Positions 1 to 7,532 of a DNA stretch of 8,133 nucleotides are shown in pieces. Numbering within the stretch: the first letter of the stretch is position 1; each line of letters begins with the position of its first letter. The notes below the pieces were generated by a model that worked only from the letters and a program-made list of their open reading frames with translations, made no database searches and was not told where the DNA came from. Source of the stretch: Turicibacter sp. (GTDB taxonomy: Bacteria > Bacillota > Bacilli > MOL361 > Turicibacteraceae); assembly GCA_030531025.1 (NCBI GenBank), contig JAUMTV010000134.1, forward strand, positions 1 through 8,133. Reading direction: 5' to 3'. Made by a program: the position numbers and the translations under genes.

Positions 1-60
1 CTTTTTTTGAATATAACTTACAGGAATAATAGAATAATCTTTCATAAAGAAAATGATGGT

Positions 61-75
61 GGGCCGCAATGGCCC
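61..75. terminator. Possible weak terminator hairpin
   Basis: GGGCC and GGCCC form a 5-bp GC-only stem around a GCAAT loop, standing out in very AT-rich DNA. On the plus strand it is followed by TCTTAATT, a poor U-tract; on the minus strand by ACCATCATTTTC, also poor. It could end a plus-strand gene left of the window or the minus-strand membrane protein gene that stops at 184. The rest of 1-183 is AT-rich without a supported gene. A longer inverted repeat, CTTAATTAA at 77-85 and TTAATTAAG at 110-118, is present, but it rests mostly on the self-complementary TTAATTAA. Confidence 0.35.
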
Positions 76-183
76 TCTTAATTAAATCAAATCATATAAA
101 TCTCTTTCATTAATTAAGAAATTATTTTTAAAAATATAAAAAGGTAGATTATATATCAAATAAAGGTCTATTTATAAGTTAAA

Positions 184-822
184 TTAGTTAGGAATAATTT
201 GAATTGATTTTTTCTCGATAATTGGAAGGAAGTATTGAATACATGGTCCAATTAAAAGTGTTGTGACAATTGTTCCAAGTCCTAAAACTCCTCCTAAAGA
301 GAAACCAATGACAATAAAGATAACGTCCATTGTAATACGGACCCATTTGTATTGCCAACTTGTTTTATCAACAATAATTAATGGTAATTGATCTGTTGGT
401 GCAACACTTAACTCAGCCGATTTTAAAATTGAGAATCCAATCGCAATAACAACACAACTAATTGCCACAATTAATAAACGAACAATGATATTTAAATCTG
501 CAATGTTAACATTAGCATTAATTAATAAGTTATTAATTAAATCTAAGAATGGTCCTGCTGAAATAACAGCTAAGAATGTTCCTAAACGAATGTATTCACG
601 AGTGAAGATTAACATACCGACAAATACAAGCCCCATTACTAAAATATTAGCTTGACCAACTGTAATGTGTAATAAATTTGATAAACCTTGCATAAAGATT
701 GTGAAAGAATCAACCCCAGTTTCTGATTGGATGAAGAACGCAACCCCCAATTGGATAATGAAACATCCAACTAAAAAGAACAAGATTCTAACGAAATAGT
801 TTTTAAAATTAATTTTGTTCAT
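184..822 (-). CDS. yczE: YczE-type integral membrane protein
   Basis: Predicted 212-residue polytopic membrane protein resembling the YczE/YyaS/YitT group (COG2364), whose molecular function is not established. Hydrophobic segments lie at about residues 9-31, 55-74, 80-101, 109-133 and 161-201, the last long enough for two passes. Family-like signatures are the GVDSF..GLS stretch (36-48), GTF...GP..D (81-94), SVAPTDQLPL (139-148) and GG.LGLGT (177-184), with short charged termini. I chose the ATG at 822 because AGGAGG lies 6 bases upstream (834-829) and residue 1 leads into the first membrane helix. The reading frame extends 64 codons further upstream, but that would cross the promoter at 906-878 and adds no family-like sequence. 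It is divergent from the pullulanase gene and appears monocistronic within the window. Family assignment is by motif recognition; substrate or role is unknown. Confidence 0.8.
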   Translation of the reverse strand: MNKINFKNYFVRILFFLVGCFIIQLGVAFFIQSETGVDSFTIFMQGLSNLLHITVGQANILVMGLVFVGMLIFTREYIRLGTFLAVISAGPFLDLINNLLINANVNIADLNIIVRLLIVAISCVVIAIGFSILKSAELSVAPTDQLPLIIVDKTSWQYKWVRITMDVIFIVIGFSLGGVLGLGTIVTTLLIGPCIQYFLPIIEKKSIQIIPN

Positions 823-840
823 AAAACTCCTCCTATAATA

Positions 841-869
841 TTCCAAATGATTAACCCTTACATTTGAAA
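841..869 (-). promoter_or_regulatory. Inverted repeat in yczE leader
   Basis: CAAATG (844-849) and CATTTG (861-866) form a 6-bp dyad around an 11-base spacer; TT and AA two bases outside each arm also match. It lies between the predicted transcription start (about 871) and the ribosome binding site (834-829) of the membrane protein gene. It could be a repressor operator just downstream of the start site or a weak RNA hairpin. Six base pairs in AT-rich DNA can arise by chance. Confidence 0.3.
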
Positions 870-877
870 CTGTATAC

Positions 878-906
878 ATAATATAAAAAATATGATTAAA
901 AGTCAA
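878..906 (-). promoter_or_regulatory. Sigma-A promoter of the yczE-type gene
   Basis: Reading the minus strand, TTGACT (906-901, 5 of 6 to TTGACA) is followed by exactly 17 bases and then TATTAT (883-878, 5 of 6 to TATAAT). Predicted start is near 871, giving a leader of about 50 bases to the ATG at 822. Hexamer quality and spacing make this the best promoter in the window. Confidence 0.7.
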
Positions 907-962
907 TAGAAATATGTCATTTTGTCGTATTTTTATCATCAGGTGTTTTCGAAGAACAAAGA

Positions 963-991
963 TTAACCGATTAGAATGCAGTGTATATAAT
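963..991 (+). promoter_or_regulatory. Candidate sigma-A promoter for pullulanase gene
   Basis: TTAACC (963-968, 4 of 6) lies 17 bases before a perfect TATAAT (986-991) on the plus strand. It would give a leader of roughly 125 bases before the GTG at 1124. The -35 is poor. CATAAT hexamers at 1035-1040 and 1065-1070 are closer alternatives but lack a well-spaced -35, so the true start is uncertain. Confidence 0.4.
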
Positions 992-1123
992 ATAAATATA
1001 GAGGGATATTGCACATTTATTGTAAAAATATTGTCATAATTGTTAATTTAATCTCATAGTTTAACATAATAAATTAGAATCTAAAGATAGAGTCATGCTT
1101 TTAAGCGTAAGGAGGGATGAACG

Positions 1124-3271
1124 GTGTTAATGTCACAAGGTAGATATTCATCGTATCTAGATGAATATAATAAAATTACTATTTTAGTACCAAAGAGTTA
1201 TTATGGTGGAGAGATTGCACCATTCAAACTGGTGAATGCGGAAACATTAGAAGCGTTTGAATTAAAAGTAGAAGAAAAAATAGATTTTGGTAATGAGTTA
1301 AAATATACACTTTCAATTCAAGGATTCGTAAATGTAGGTGTTGAATATCAAGTCATTGATTGTTATCAAAATGCTAGTTATTTATTTTTAGGATATATTG
1401 CTAGAATAGAAGAGTTCAGTAAACGTTTTCATTACGATGGGGATGATTTAGGTCCAACCTATCATAAAGAAATGACATGTTTTAAAATATGGGCACCGAC
1501 AGCTACGCAAGTTCAGTTAATTCTTTATGAAGATGATGTTACTCATTTCCGTCGAATGAAGCGACAATCAAAAGGAATATGGGAATTAACGATTCATCAA
1601 GATTTAGAAGGTTGTCGATATCGCTATGAAATTGTCAATAATTTAGTTCGCCAAGAAACCATTGATCCTTATGCTATAGCTTCAACGGTTAATGCAGAAT
1701 ATAGTGTTGTTGTTGATCCATTAAAATGCGTTCAAATTAAACAAGATTTAAGACCACAGTTAGCCCAATCAACCGATGCTATAATTTATGAATTAAGTAT
1801 CAGAGATTTTACAATGGACTCTTCTTCAAAAGTGGAGCATCGAGGAAAATTTCTTGGATTAACTGAAAGAGTTAAGGATGAATCGACAGGAAATGCTTAT
1901 GGCTTAGCATATTTAAAAGAGTTAGGAGTTACTCATATTCAAATGCTTCCTATTTTTGACTTTTCAGGAATTGATGAAAATATACCGGAAGTCTCTTACA
2001 ATTGGGGTTATAATCCTGTTCAATATAATGTTCCTGAAGGTAGCTATGCTTTAAACCCACAAGATCCCTATTCACGTATCAATGAGCTAAGAATGATGAT
2101 TAATGCTTTACATGAAGAGGGACTTGGTGTCATTATGGATGTTGTTTATAATCATGTTTATGAACGACGTACCTTTCCATTTGATGCTATGGTTCCGACT
2201 TACTTTTATCGTTACGATTACCAAGGAATGCCTTCAGATGGAACAGGCTGTGGGAATGACTTAGCAACTGAACGCTCAATGGTGCGAAAATATATTTTAG
2301 ATTCCGTGAAGTTTTGGATTCAAGAATATGGAATTGATGGATTTCGATTTGATTTAATGGGAATTATTGATGTTGATACGATGAATGAAATTCGCCAACT
2401 TTGTGATGAGTTACATCCTAATATTATTTTGTATGGAGAAGGGTGGGACATGAACACCCCATTACCACAAGCACAAAAAGCTGCCCAATTTAATGCATTT
2501 AAGTTACCTAAAATAGGCCATTTCAATGACAAGTTTCGAGATACCATCAAAGGGCATACATTTAATCATAGAGATCGTGGATTGGCTTTAGGAAATTTCA
2601 GCTATGCAAATGTCGGGAAATTATTATTAGCAGGTAGTTGTGGACTAAATGAAGGAGAAACGGACATGTTTTATACACCTTCTCAAAGCATTAATTATGT
2701 AGAATGTCATGATAATCATACCTTATGGGATCGAATGCAGTTATCTAATAGTGATGAAGATGAACTCACACGACAAAAAAGACAAATTTTAGCGACTGCA
2801 ATGGTCATCTTAGCACAAGGAATTCCATTTATTCATTGCGGACAAGAGTTTTTTAGAAGCAAGCAAGGGATTGAAAATAGCTATAATTGCTTAGATGATG
2901 TGAATGCGATTAAATGGGATAGCGTTTACCAACATAAAAATAGTATCGATCTCATTAAAGGATATATTGAAATTCGTAAATCACATGGGGCTTTTCGTTT
3001 TTCGAATGCAATTCTTGTAAAAAAACATCTTCGTATTTTTCAACACCATCATTCTGTGATAGAATATACTTTGAAAAACGTTAAAGAATACGGAGAATGG
3101 GAGGAAATTCATGTATTCTTTAATACACAAAATCATGAAGTAAATATTCCAATTGTTACAAATGATTTTAATTTAATTGCTAATGAGCATCAAAGTGGAA
3201 CAGAGCCACTGATGAAGATTGATGGTGAATTAGTTATGGCACCTCTTTGTACGATGATTTTAGTCAAATAG
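1124..3271 (+). CDS. pulA: Type I pullulanase (debranching enzyme)
   Basis: Predicted 715-residue glycoside hydrolase family 13 enzyme that hydrolyses alpha-1,6 branch points in pullulan, glycogen-derived and branched malto-oligosaccharides. Order of parts: an N-terminal accessory region (1-100), a CBM48-like beta-sandwich (about 108-200, containing FKIWAPTATQVQL), the catalytic barrel (about 215-600) and a C-terminal beta domain. The type I pullulanase signature YNWGYNP is at 292-298, running on to VPEGSY. GH13 regions are DVVYNH (339-344), GFRFD with nucleophile D410, YGEGWD with acid/base E439, and CHDNH with D530; all catalytic residues are intact. No signal peptide is seen, so it should act in the cytosol, like Bacillus AmyX. 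The GTG start at 1124 is chosen because GGAGG (1111-1115) is 8 bases upstream; an in-frame ATG at 1130 is 14 bases away. Length is normal for the family. No glycogen or maltodextrin gene cluster is visible beside it. Confidence 0.95.
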   Translation: MLMSQGRYSSYLDEYNKITILVPKSYYGGEIAPFKLVNAETLEAFELKVEEKIDFGNELKYTLSIQGFVNVGVEYQVIDCYQNASYLFLGYIARIEEFSKRFHYDGDDLGPTYHKEMTCFKIWAPTATQVQLILYEDDVTHFRRMKRQSKGIWELTIHQDLEGCRYRYEIVNNLVRQETIDPYAIASTVNAEYSVVVDPLKCVQIKQDLRPQLAQSTDAIIYELSIRDFTMDSSSKVEHRGKFLGLTERVKDESTGNAYGLAYLKELGVTHIQMLPIFDFSGIDENIPEVSYNWGYNPVQYNVPEGSYALNPQDPYSRINELRMMINALHEEGLGVIMDVVYNHVYERRTFPFDAMVPTYFYRYDYQGMPSDGTGCGNDLATERSMVRKYILDSVKFWIQEYGIDGFRFDLMGIIDVDTMNEIRQLCDELHPNIILYGEGWDMNTPLPQAQKAAQFNAFKLPKIGHFNDKFRDTIKGHTFNHRDRGLALGNFSYANVGKLLLAGSCGLNEGETDMFYTPSQSINYVECHDNHTLWDRMQLSNSDEDELTRQKRQILATAMVILAQGIPFIHCGQEFFRSKQGIENSYNCLDDVNAIKWDSVYQHKNSIDLIKGYIEIRKSHGAFRFSNAILVKKHLRIFQHHHSVIEYTLKNVKEYGEWEEIHVFFNTQNHEVNIPIVTNDFNLIANEHQSGTEPLMKIDGELVMAPLCTMILVK

Positions 3272-3337
3272 TCGTCATGCTCATTAGAAGATGAAAACTT
3301 TGTAATGAATGGGTGGCAAACTGATAGAAGTAGATAT

Positions 3338-3368
3338 AAAAACTCCTTAGCAGAGCTAAGGAGTTTTT
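3338..3368. terminator. Intrinsic terminator after pulA
   Basis: A perfect 13-bp inverted repeat, with left arm 3338-3350 and right arm 3356-3368, encloses a CAGAG loop. The GC-containing core ACTCCTTAG/CTAAGGAGT is flanked by five A and five T, so it could terminate on either strand. It is 66 bases past the pulA stop and ends only 22 bases before the hemZ ATG, leaving no room for a hemZ promoter downstream of it. Confidence 0.85.
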
Positions 3369-3390
3369 GTTGAGAAATGGAGTGCACATC

Positions 3391-4869
3391 ATGGCAGAAG
3401 TCGTTAATATTAAAGTTGAAGGTATTTTAGATGAATTGATTCTCAATTCAATGCAAGTATTAAATCAAACATTTTTTAACTCTTCTACAATTAATCAGGC
3501 AGAATCGTTTGATTTAATTTTTGAGTTTAAAGAAGAAATTCATCACAATGAATTGATGGTAACAGGAACATTAGGTGATGATTCTCAAGTGATTAAGCGT
3601 CAGCTTGAAGCAAATGAGTCAAAGACACGCAAATATGCTTATTTAGCTGTTTATTTATTATTATTACAGCGTGAAACAGGTCGTGTTCAGTCTTGGGGAC
3701 TTTTAAATGGAATGCGTCCAACGAAGCTTATTCATGGCATGAAAAAGCGTGGCTACAACGATGAAGCAATTAAAAACTATATGCAGCAAGAGTATTTAGT
3801 ATCAGATGAAAAAATCAATTTATTATTAGAAGTAGCCAATCATCAGTTAAAGGTTATTCCAGATTTATATACGATTCAAGATGAAGTGAGTGTTTATATT
3901 GGAATTCCATTTTGTCCGACACGCTGTGCGTACTGTACGTTTCCTGCGTATGCTCATGGTCCATTTAAAAAGTGGGTTGAGCCATTTTTAGAAGCATTAC
4001 TTGAAGAGATAAAGCTAGTAGGAGCATTTATTAAAGAACGACAGTTACGTGTGACTTCCATTTATTTTGGTGGTGGAACGGCGACGACTTTATCACCTGA
4101 ACAATTTGAGGAGTTATTAATCACGGTATATTCTCATCTTGCTAATGATAAGCAAGTACGTGAAATTACAGTTGAAGCGGGACGCCCGGATACGATTACA
4201 GCTGAAAAATTAGAATTATTAAAACGTTATAATATTCATCGTATTAGTATTAATCCTCAATCGTTCCATCAAAAAACGTTAGATGAGATTGGACGTCATC
4301 ATACTGTTGATGATGTCATTGAAAAATATTACCTGGCTAAAAATCATGGATTTGATAATATTAATATGGACTTGATCGTAGGCTTACCGAATGAAGAAAA
4401 AGAAGAATTAGCTTACAGTTTATCACAAATTGAAAAGCTTCAACCCGAATCATTAACTATCCATATGCTTGCCTTTAAACGTAGTTCGAAAATTACACAA
4501 AATCGTGGGTTATATACAACAGCTTCAAAAGAGGAATTACAAGAGATGGGGCAGATGACGTATGAATTTGCAGCGCAACACGATTATGTGCCATATTATT
4601 TATATCGTCAGAAAAATATCTCTGGTAATATGGAAAACATCGGTTATTCGAAATTAGGTCAAGAAAGTATTTATAATATCTTAATCATGGAAGAAGCACA
4701 AAATATTTTAGGACTTGGTGTAGGAGCTTCAAGTAAATATTTAATCGGGACCTCTGTTCATAATCCAAAAGACTTAAAAACATATATTGATTCTTATCAA
4801 ACATATGCGACTAAAAAAATCGAAACGCTCATTGAAAGTTTAGAAATAGGTGATACACATGCAAATTAA
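3391..4869 (+). CDS. hemZ: HemZ-family coproporphyrinogen dehydrogenase
   Basis: Predicted 492-residue radical SAM protein, full length for HemZ (Bacillus HemZ is about 500). The family is credited with oxygen-independent decarboxylation of coproporphyrinogen III to protoporphyrinogen IX in the cytosol. After an N-terminal region of about 160 residues particular to HemZ comes the [4Fe-4S]-binding motif CPTRCAYC, with cysteines at 175, 179 and 182, within IGIPFCPTRCAYCTFPAY. The glycine-rich SAM motif YFGGGT is at 225-230. The HemN/HemW-type core follows, with DLIVGLP (327-333). The position two after the third cysteine is Phe, as in HemW and HemZ, not the fourth Cys of E. coli HemN. I chose the ATG at 3391 (GGAG at 3379-3382, 8 bases upstream); upstream TTG codons fall inside or beside the terminator hairpin. 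It overlaps yhaM by 11 bases. No other heme genes are visible, so the substrate is inferred from the family only. Confidence 0.9.
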   Translation: MAEVVNIKVEGILDELILNSMQVLNQTFFNSSTINQAESFDLIFEFKEEIHHNELMVTGTLGDDSQVIKRQLEANESKTRKYAYLAVYLLLLQRETGRVQSWGLLNGMRPTKLIHGMKKRGYNDEAIKNYMQQEYLVSDEKINLLLEVANHQLKVIPDLYTIQDEVSVYIGIPFCPTRCAYCTFPAYAHGPFKKWVEPFLEALLEEIKLVGAFIKERQLRVTSIYFGGGTATTLSPEQFEELLITVYSHLANDKQVREITVEAGRPDTITAEKLELLKRYNIHRISINPQSFHQKTLDEIGRHHTVDDVIEKYYLAKNHGFDNINMDLIVGLPNEEKEELAYSLSQIEKLQPESLTIHMLAFKRSSKITQNRGLYTTASKEELQEMGQMTYEFAAQHDYVPYYLYRQKNISGNMENIGYSKLGQESIYNILIMEEAQNILGLGVGASSKYLIGTSVHNPKDLKTYIDSYQTYATKKIETLIESLEIGDTHAN

Positions 4870-5788
4870 AGATTTAAAAGTAAAAGAAGTTACTACATTA
4901 ACCGTCATGATTAAGTCAGTAAATGTGGGACGTACAACAGCTCAAAAACCTTATTTAAAGTTTGAATTTGTTGATCAAACAGGATCAGTGTTTGCAAATA
5001 AATGGAGTGTAAAGCCAGATGAGTTAGAGGCATTTGAAGCAGGTCAAGTCGTAACTGTAAAAGGGTTAGTTCAACTGTATAACGCCCAAAAACAAATTAA
5101 TATTGAATCGGTAACCATTGTTGAAGGTGAAGTGGATTATTTTCAGTATGTTGAATCATCAAAGTTTGAGCAAGATACACTAAAATCATCAATCACTTCA
5201 TTCTTAGAAGAAATGAATCCTGGTTATTATCAAGAGATTTTACAATATTTTTTAAATAAATATGAAGATGTCTTTTATATTCATCCCGCTGCTAGTCGTA
5301 TGCATCATGCGTTTATGTCAGGATTAGCTCAACATGTTTATGAAATGCTCAAAATGGGATCGGCCTATTGTGACTTATATCCAATCGTAAATCGTGACTT
5401 ATTGTATGCAGGAATCATTCTTCATGATATGGGGAAATTGTTTGAGATGAGTTATGAAAACTGCATCAAAACGGAATACACATTAGAAGGTCTAATGATT
5501 GGACACATTAATATGATGGTTTCGATGATTGATGAAGCGTCTAAGAAATTAGGTTATGGTGATGAAGAAGTCTTATTCTTAAAACATATGATTATTTCAC
5601 ATCACGGAAAATTAGAATGGGGATCACCTAAAGAGCCAATGATTATTGAAGCAGAACTGTTACATTATTTAGATGTTGTCTCAGCTAAAATGACGGCCAT
5701 TGAAGTCGCTCTTAGACATTGTGAAAAAGGTCAAATGAGTGATCGAATTCCGATGCTTGATAATCGTCGTTTTTATCATCATAAATAA
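4859..5788 (+). CDS. yhaM: YhaM 3'-5' exoribonuclease
   Basis: Predicted 309-residue cytosolic enzyme, close to the 314 residues of B. subtilis YhaM. The family degrades RNA (and single-stranded DNA in vitro) from the 3' end and takes part in mRNA turnover. An OB-fold nucleic-acid-binding domain spans about residues 8-90 and a metal-dependent HD domain about 150-290. Likely metal ligands are H159 (in AQHVYEM), H189-D190 (in ILHDMGK), H248-H249 (in ISHHGK) and D272 (in YLDVVSAKM). I chose the ATG at 4859: AGGTGAT (4848-4854), complementary to the 16S rRNA 3' end, precedes it. An in-frame GTG at 4850 lies inside that site. The start lies 11 bases inside hemZ, so the two are probably co-transcribed and translationally coupled. 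A strong terminator follows the stop. Confidence 0.93.
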   Translation: MQIKDLKVKEVTTLTVMIKSVNVGRTTAQKPYLKFEFVDQTGSVFANKWSVKPDELEAFEAGQVVTVKGLVQLYNAQKQINIESVTIVEGEVDYFQYVESSKFEQDTLKSSITSFLEEMNPGYYQEILQYFLNKYEDVFYIHPAASRMHHAFMSGLAQHVYEMLKMGSAYCDLYPIVNRDLLYAGIILHDMGKLFEMSYENCIKTEYTLEGLMIGHINMMVSMIDEASKKLGYGDEEVLFLKHMIISHHGKLEWGSPKEPMIIEAELLHYLDVVSAKMTAIEVALRHCEKGQMSDRIPMLDNRRFYHHK

Positions 5789-5796
5789 TTCTTTAT

Positions 5797-5825
5797 ATAG
5801 TGTCGCCTAAGCGACACTATTTTTT
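5797..5825 (+). terminator. Intrinsic terminator of hemZ-yhaM
   Basis: ATAGTGTCGC (5797-5806) and GCGACACTAT (5811-5820) form a perfect 10-bp stem with a CTAA loop, followed by TTTTT (5821-5825). It begins 9 bases after the yhaM stop on the plus strand. Confidence 0.93.
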
Positions 5826-5832
5826 GCATAAG

Positions 5833-5873
5833 AAAAAGAGTTAACAACTCATGAGGAGTTGTTAACTCTTTTT
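5833..5873. terminator. Bidirectional terminator, mainly for prsA
   Basis: An 18-bp perfect stem (5833-5850 with 5856-5873) encloses an ATGAG loop; the core GAGTTAACAACTC is flanked by A5 and T5. On the minus strand it begins at the last base of the prsA stop codon, so it is the prsA terminator. Its symmetry also makes it a back-up for plus-strand transcripts passing the yhaM terminator. Confidence 0.9.
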
Positions 5874-7420
5874 TATTGTGCTGAATCTTCAGATTCTTCT
5901 TGAGCAGCAGATTCTTCAATGTTTTTTACAATTGTTTCATAACGTTTTTGTAATAATTCATCTTCAAATTTAAAGTTAACTTCTGAACGATATTTAATTA
6001 AAATGGTTTCTAAGCGTAATTGTGTATATGCTTCTGAACGTAATTCTTGTTCTAATTCTTCTTTCATTTCATCAAAGCTTCGAGGATCGTCGTAGCGATA
6101 AATGACATGATAACCAAATTTTGTTTGAACAGGCTCTTTTGTATAAGTGTTAACTTCTAATGCTTTAGTTGCTTCTTCAAACTCAGCAACCATTTGACCT
6201 TCTTCAAATGCGCCTAAGTCACCACCATTAGATTTAGTTCCATCAGTTCCGTACTCAGCAGCTAACTCTTTAAATGTTGCTTCTTTATCTTCAGCCTCAT
6301 CTAATTTAGTAATAATTTCTTTTGCTGTTTCTTCATCTTCTACTAAAATGTGTCGTGCTTTTAATTTTGTTTGATAAGCATCATAAGCAGCTTGGATTTG
6401 ATCGTCTGTGATTGGGTATTCAGCAGCAAAAGCAGCATCTTGTAATTGAGATAATTTGAAATAGTCATAGATTTGCTCATCATTGTTTAATCCATATTGT
6501 GCCATAAAAGCATAATAATTTGTTCCTAATTGAACTTTAAATTCATCAATTAATTCTTTAATGGCTTTTTCATCAACAGAGAATTTCTTTTCTAAAATTT
6601 TTGTATCCACTAATGAAACACCATTTGATAATCCATAAGCGTTCACTAATTCATTATATAATTGCTCAGCTGTATATTCATTTTCATTTGTTTTAGCGAC
6701 GATTGAATTGCTTGTCTCTTTTGATTCTTCGTATGTTGAAGAAACTTCTTTATATTGAGATTCTAAATAATCGTTTAAAAGAACAAAACCAGCTTCTTCA
6801 CGTTCAGTAGCTAAGGTAGAAACAATAAAGTCATCTGTTAATTTTGATTGAATTAATTCTTCTTTTAACTCATCTTTGACTTCATCAAGGGTTGGAACTT
6901 CTTCTGTTTCTTCAGTTTCAGTTGCTTCTGTATTCTCTGAATCTGTTCCTTCTGATTCTTCAGTCTCTTCTTTTGTATACTTTTTGTCGTAAGCGGCTTG
7001 AATTTCTTCATCTGTTACAGTGACAGTAGCACGTGCAGCGGCTTCACGATATAAATTTAATTCTAAGTATTGACGTAATTCATCTTCATTTGCAAATCCT
7101 TGACTTGTTAAGAAGCTTTCAAACGTTTCAGTATCTGGATACATAGTATGATATGTTTCGAGTGCTGTATCGATTTTTGTTATATCAATTTCATATTTCT
7201 TTGATAAGACATCATAGTCTACTAAATCTAAAATAGCTGTTAGACCAGCATCAGCTATCATAGCATCAAATACTTCTTGTTTGGTTACGTTTTCAACATC
7301 AGATGTAATAAATTTGTCATTTCCATTTGGTAAGTTAATACCGATTTCGTCTTTATTTGAACAGGCACCAAGCATTAGTGTCGTTACAAGTGCAGCTGTT
7401 GCTAGGAAGTACTTTTTCAT
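5873..7420 (-). CDS. prsA: PrsA-like lipoprotein foldase with internal duplication
   Basis: Predicted 515-residue lipoprotein of the parvulin/SurA-PrsA type, helping secreted proteins fold outside the membrane. The signal peptide has KK at 2-3, a hydrophobic core and lipobox LGAC with lipidated Cys20. A parvulin peptidyl-prolyl isomerase domain spans about 354-444: KARHILV, the GG.LG.F stretch (399-405) and FGYHVI (435-440) are intact. The protein is two diverged repeats. Unit 1 (about 45-226) and unit 2 (about 249-497) share an N-terminal helical part ending in EIQAAYD or QIQAAYD (139-145, 341-347) and a C-terminal LDEVK/FDEMK helical part. In unit 1 the place of the parvulin domain is taken by a Glu/Thr/Ser-rich linker (149-175). 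The C-terminal tail is also acidic. It is longer than classical PrsA (about 290). I chose the ATG at 7420 because it starts the signal peptide and lies downstream of the predicted promoter. The ribosome site GAGG is 11 bases away; a GTG one codon earlier is an alternative. Confidence 0.88.
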   Translation of the reverse strand: MKKYFLATAALVTTLMLGACSNKDEIGINLPNGNDKFITSDVENVTKQEVFDAMIADAGLTAILDLVDYDVLSKKYEIDITKIDTALETYHTMYPDTETFESFLTSQGFANEDELRQYLELNLYREAAARATVTVTDEEIQAAYDKKYTKEETEESEGTDSENTEATETEETEEVPTLDEVKDELKEELIQSKLTDDFIVSTLATEREEAGFVLLNDYLESQYKEVSSTYEESKETSNSIVAKTNENEYTAEQLYNELVNAYGLSNGVSLVDTKILEKKFSVDEKAIKELIDEFKVQLGTNYYAFMAQYGLNNDEQIYDYFKLSQLQDAAFAAEYPITDDQIQAAYDAYQTKLKARHILVEDEETAKEIITKLDEAEDKEATFKELAAEYGTDGTKSNGGDLGAFEEGQMVAEFEEATKALEVNTYTKEPVQTKFGYHVIYRYDDPRSFDEMKEELEQELRSEAYTQLRLETILIKYRSEVNFKFEDELLQKRYETIVKNIEESAAQEESEDSAQ

Positions 7421-7460
7421 CACTTTCACATCCTCTTTTTGGTTTGATTTAACGATTTTT

Positions 7461-7489
7461 ATCATATCATTTTTCAATTTTTGTCACAA
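7461..7489 (-). promoter_or_regulatory. Sigma-A promoter of prsA-like gene
   Basis: On the minus strand TTGTGA (7489-7484, 4 of 6) and TATGAT (7466-7461, 5 of 6) are separated by 17 bases. Transcription would begin near 7454, giving a leader of about 34 bases. This argues against an upstream in-frame ATG at 7477 as the start. Confidence 0.55.
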
Positions 7490-7532
7490 CATTTTTTTGG
7501 TAGGTTTTTGTGGAATTTCAGTAAAAACATAA

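Noticed and set aside
1..81. Open plus-strand frame from the window edge to TAA at 79-81
   Set aside because: About 26 codons with no recognisable protein and with its end inside the GC hairpin region; not enough to call the tail of a gene.
944..958. Imperfect palindrome TGTTTTCGAAGAACA as a CcpA (cre) site for the pullulanase gene
   Set aside because: It has one base too many for the 14-bp cre consensus and the half-sites do not align with it; catabolite control remains possible but this site does not show it.
823..1014. N-terminal extension of the yczE-type protein
   Set aside because: The 64 extra codons cross a near-consensus promoter, have no good ribosome site, and do not look like the family; the ATG at 822 has an ideal one.
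2320..2550. Minus-strand open frame inside pulA
   Set aside because: It lies opposite a fully conserved GH13 catalytic region and has no recognisable product; shadow frame.
3190..3446. Minus-strand open frames across the pulA-hemZ junction
   Set aside because: They run through the terminator hairpin and opposite real coding ends, with no family resemblance.
7281..7532. Plus-strand open frame opposite the prsA start
   Set aside because: It is antisense to the signal peptide and promoter of prsA and has no recognisable product.
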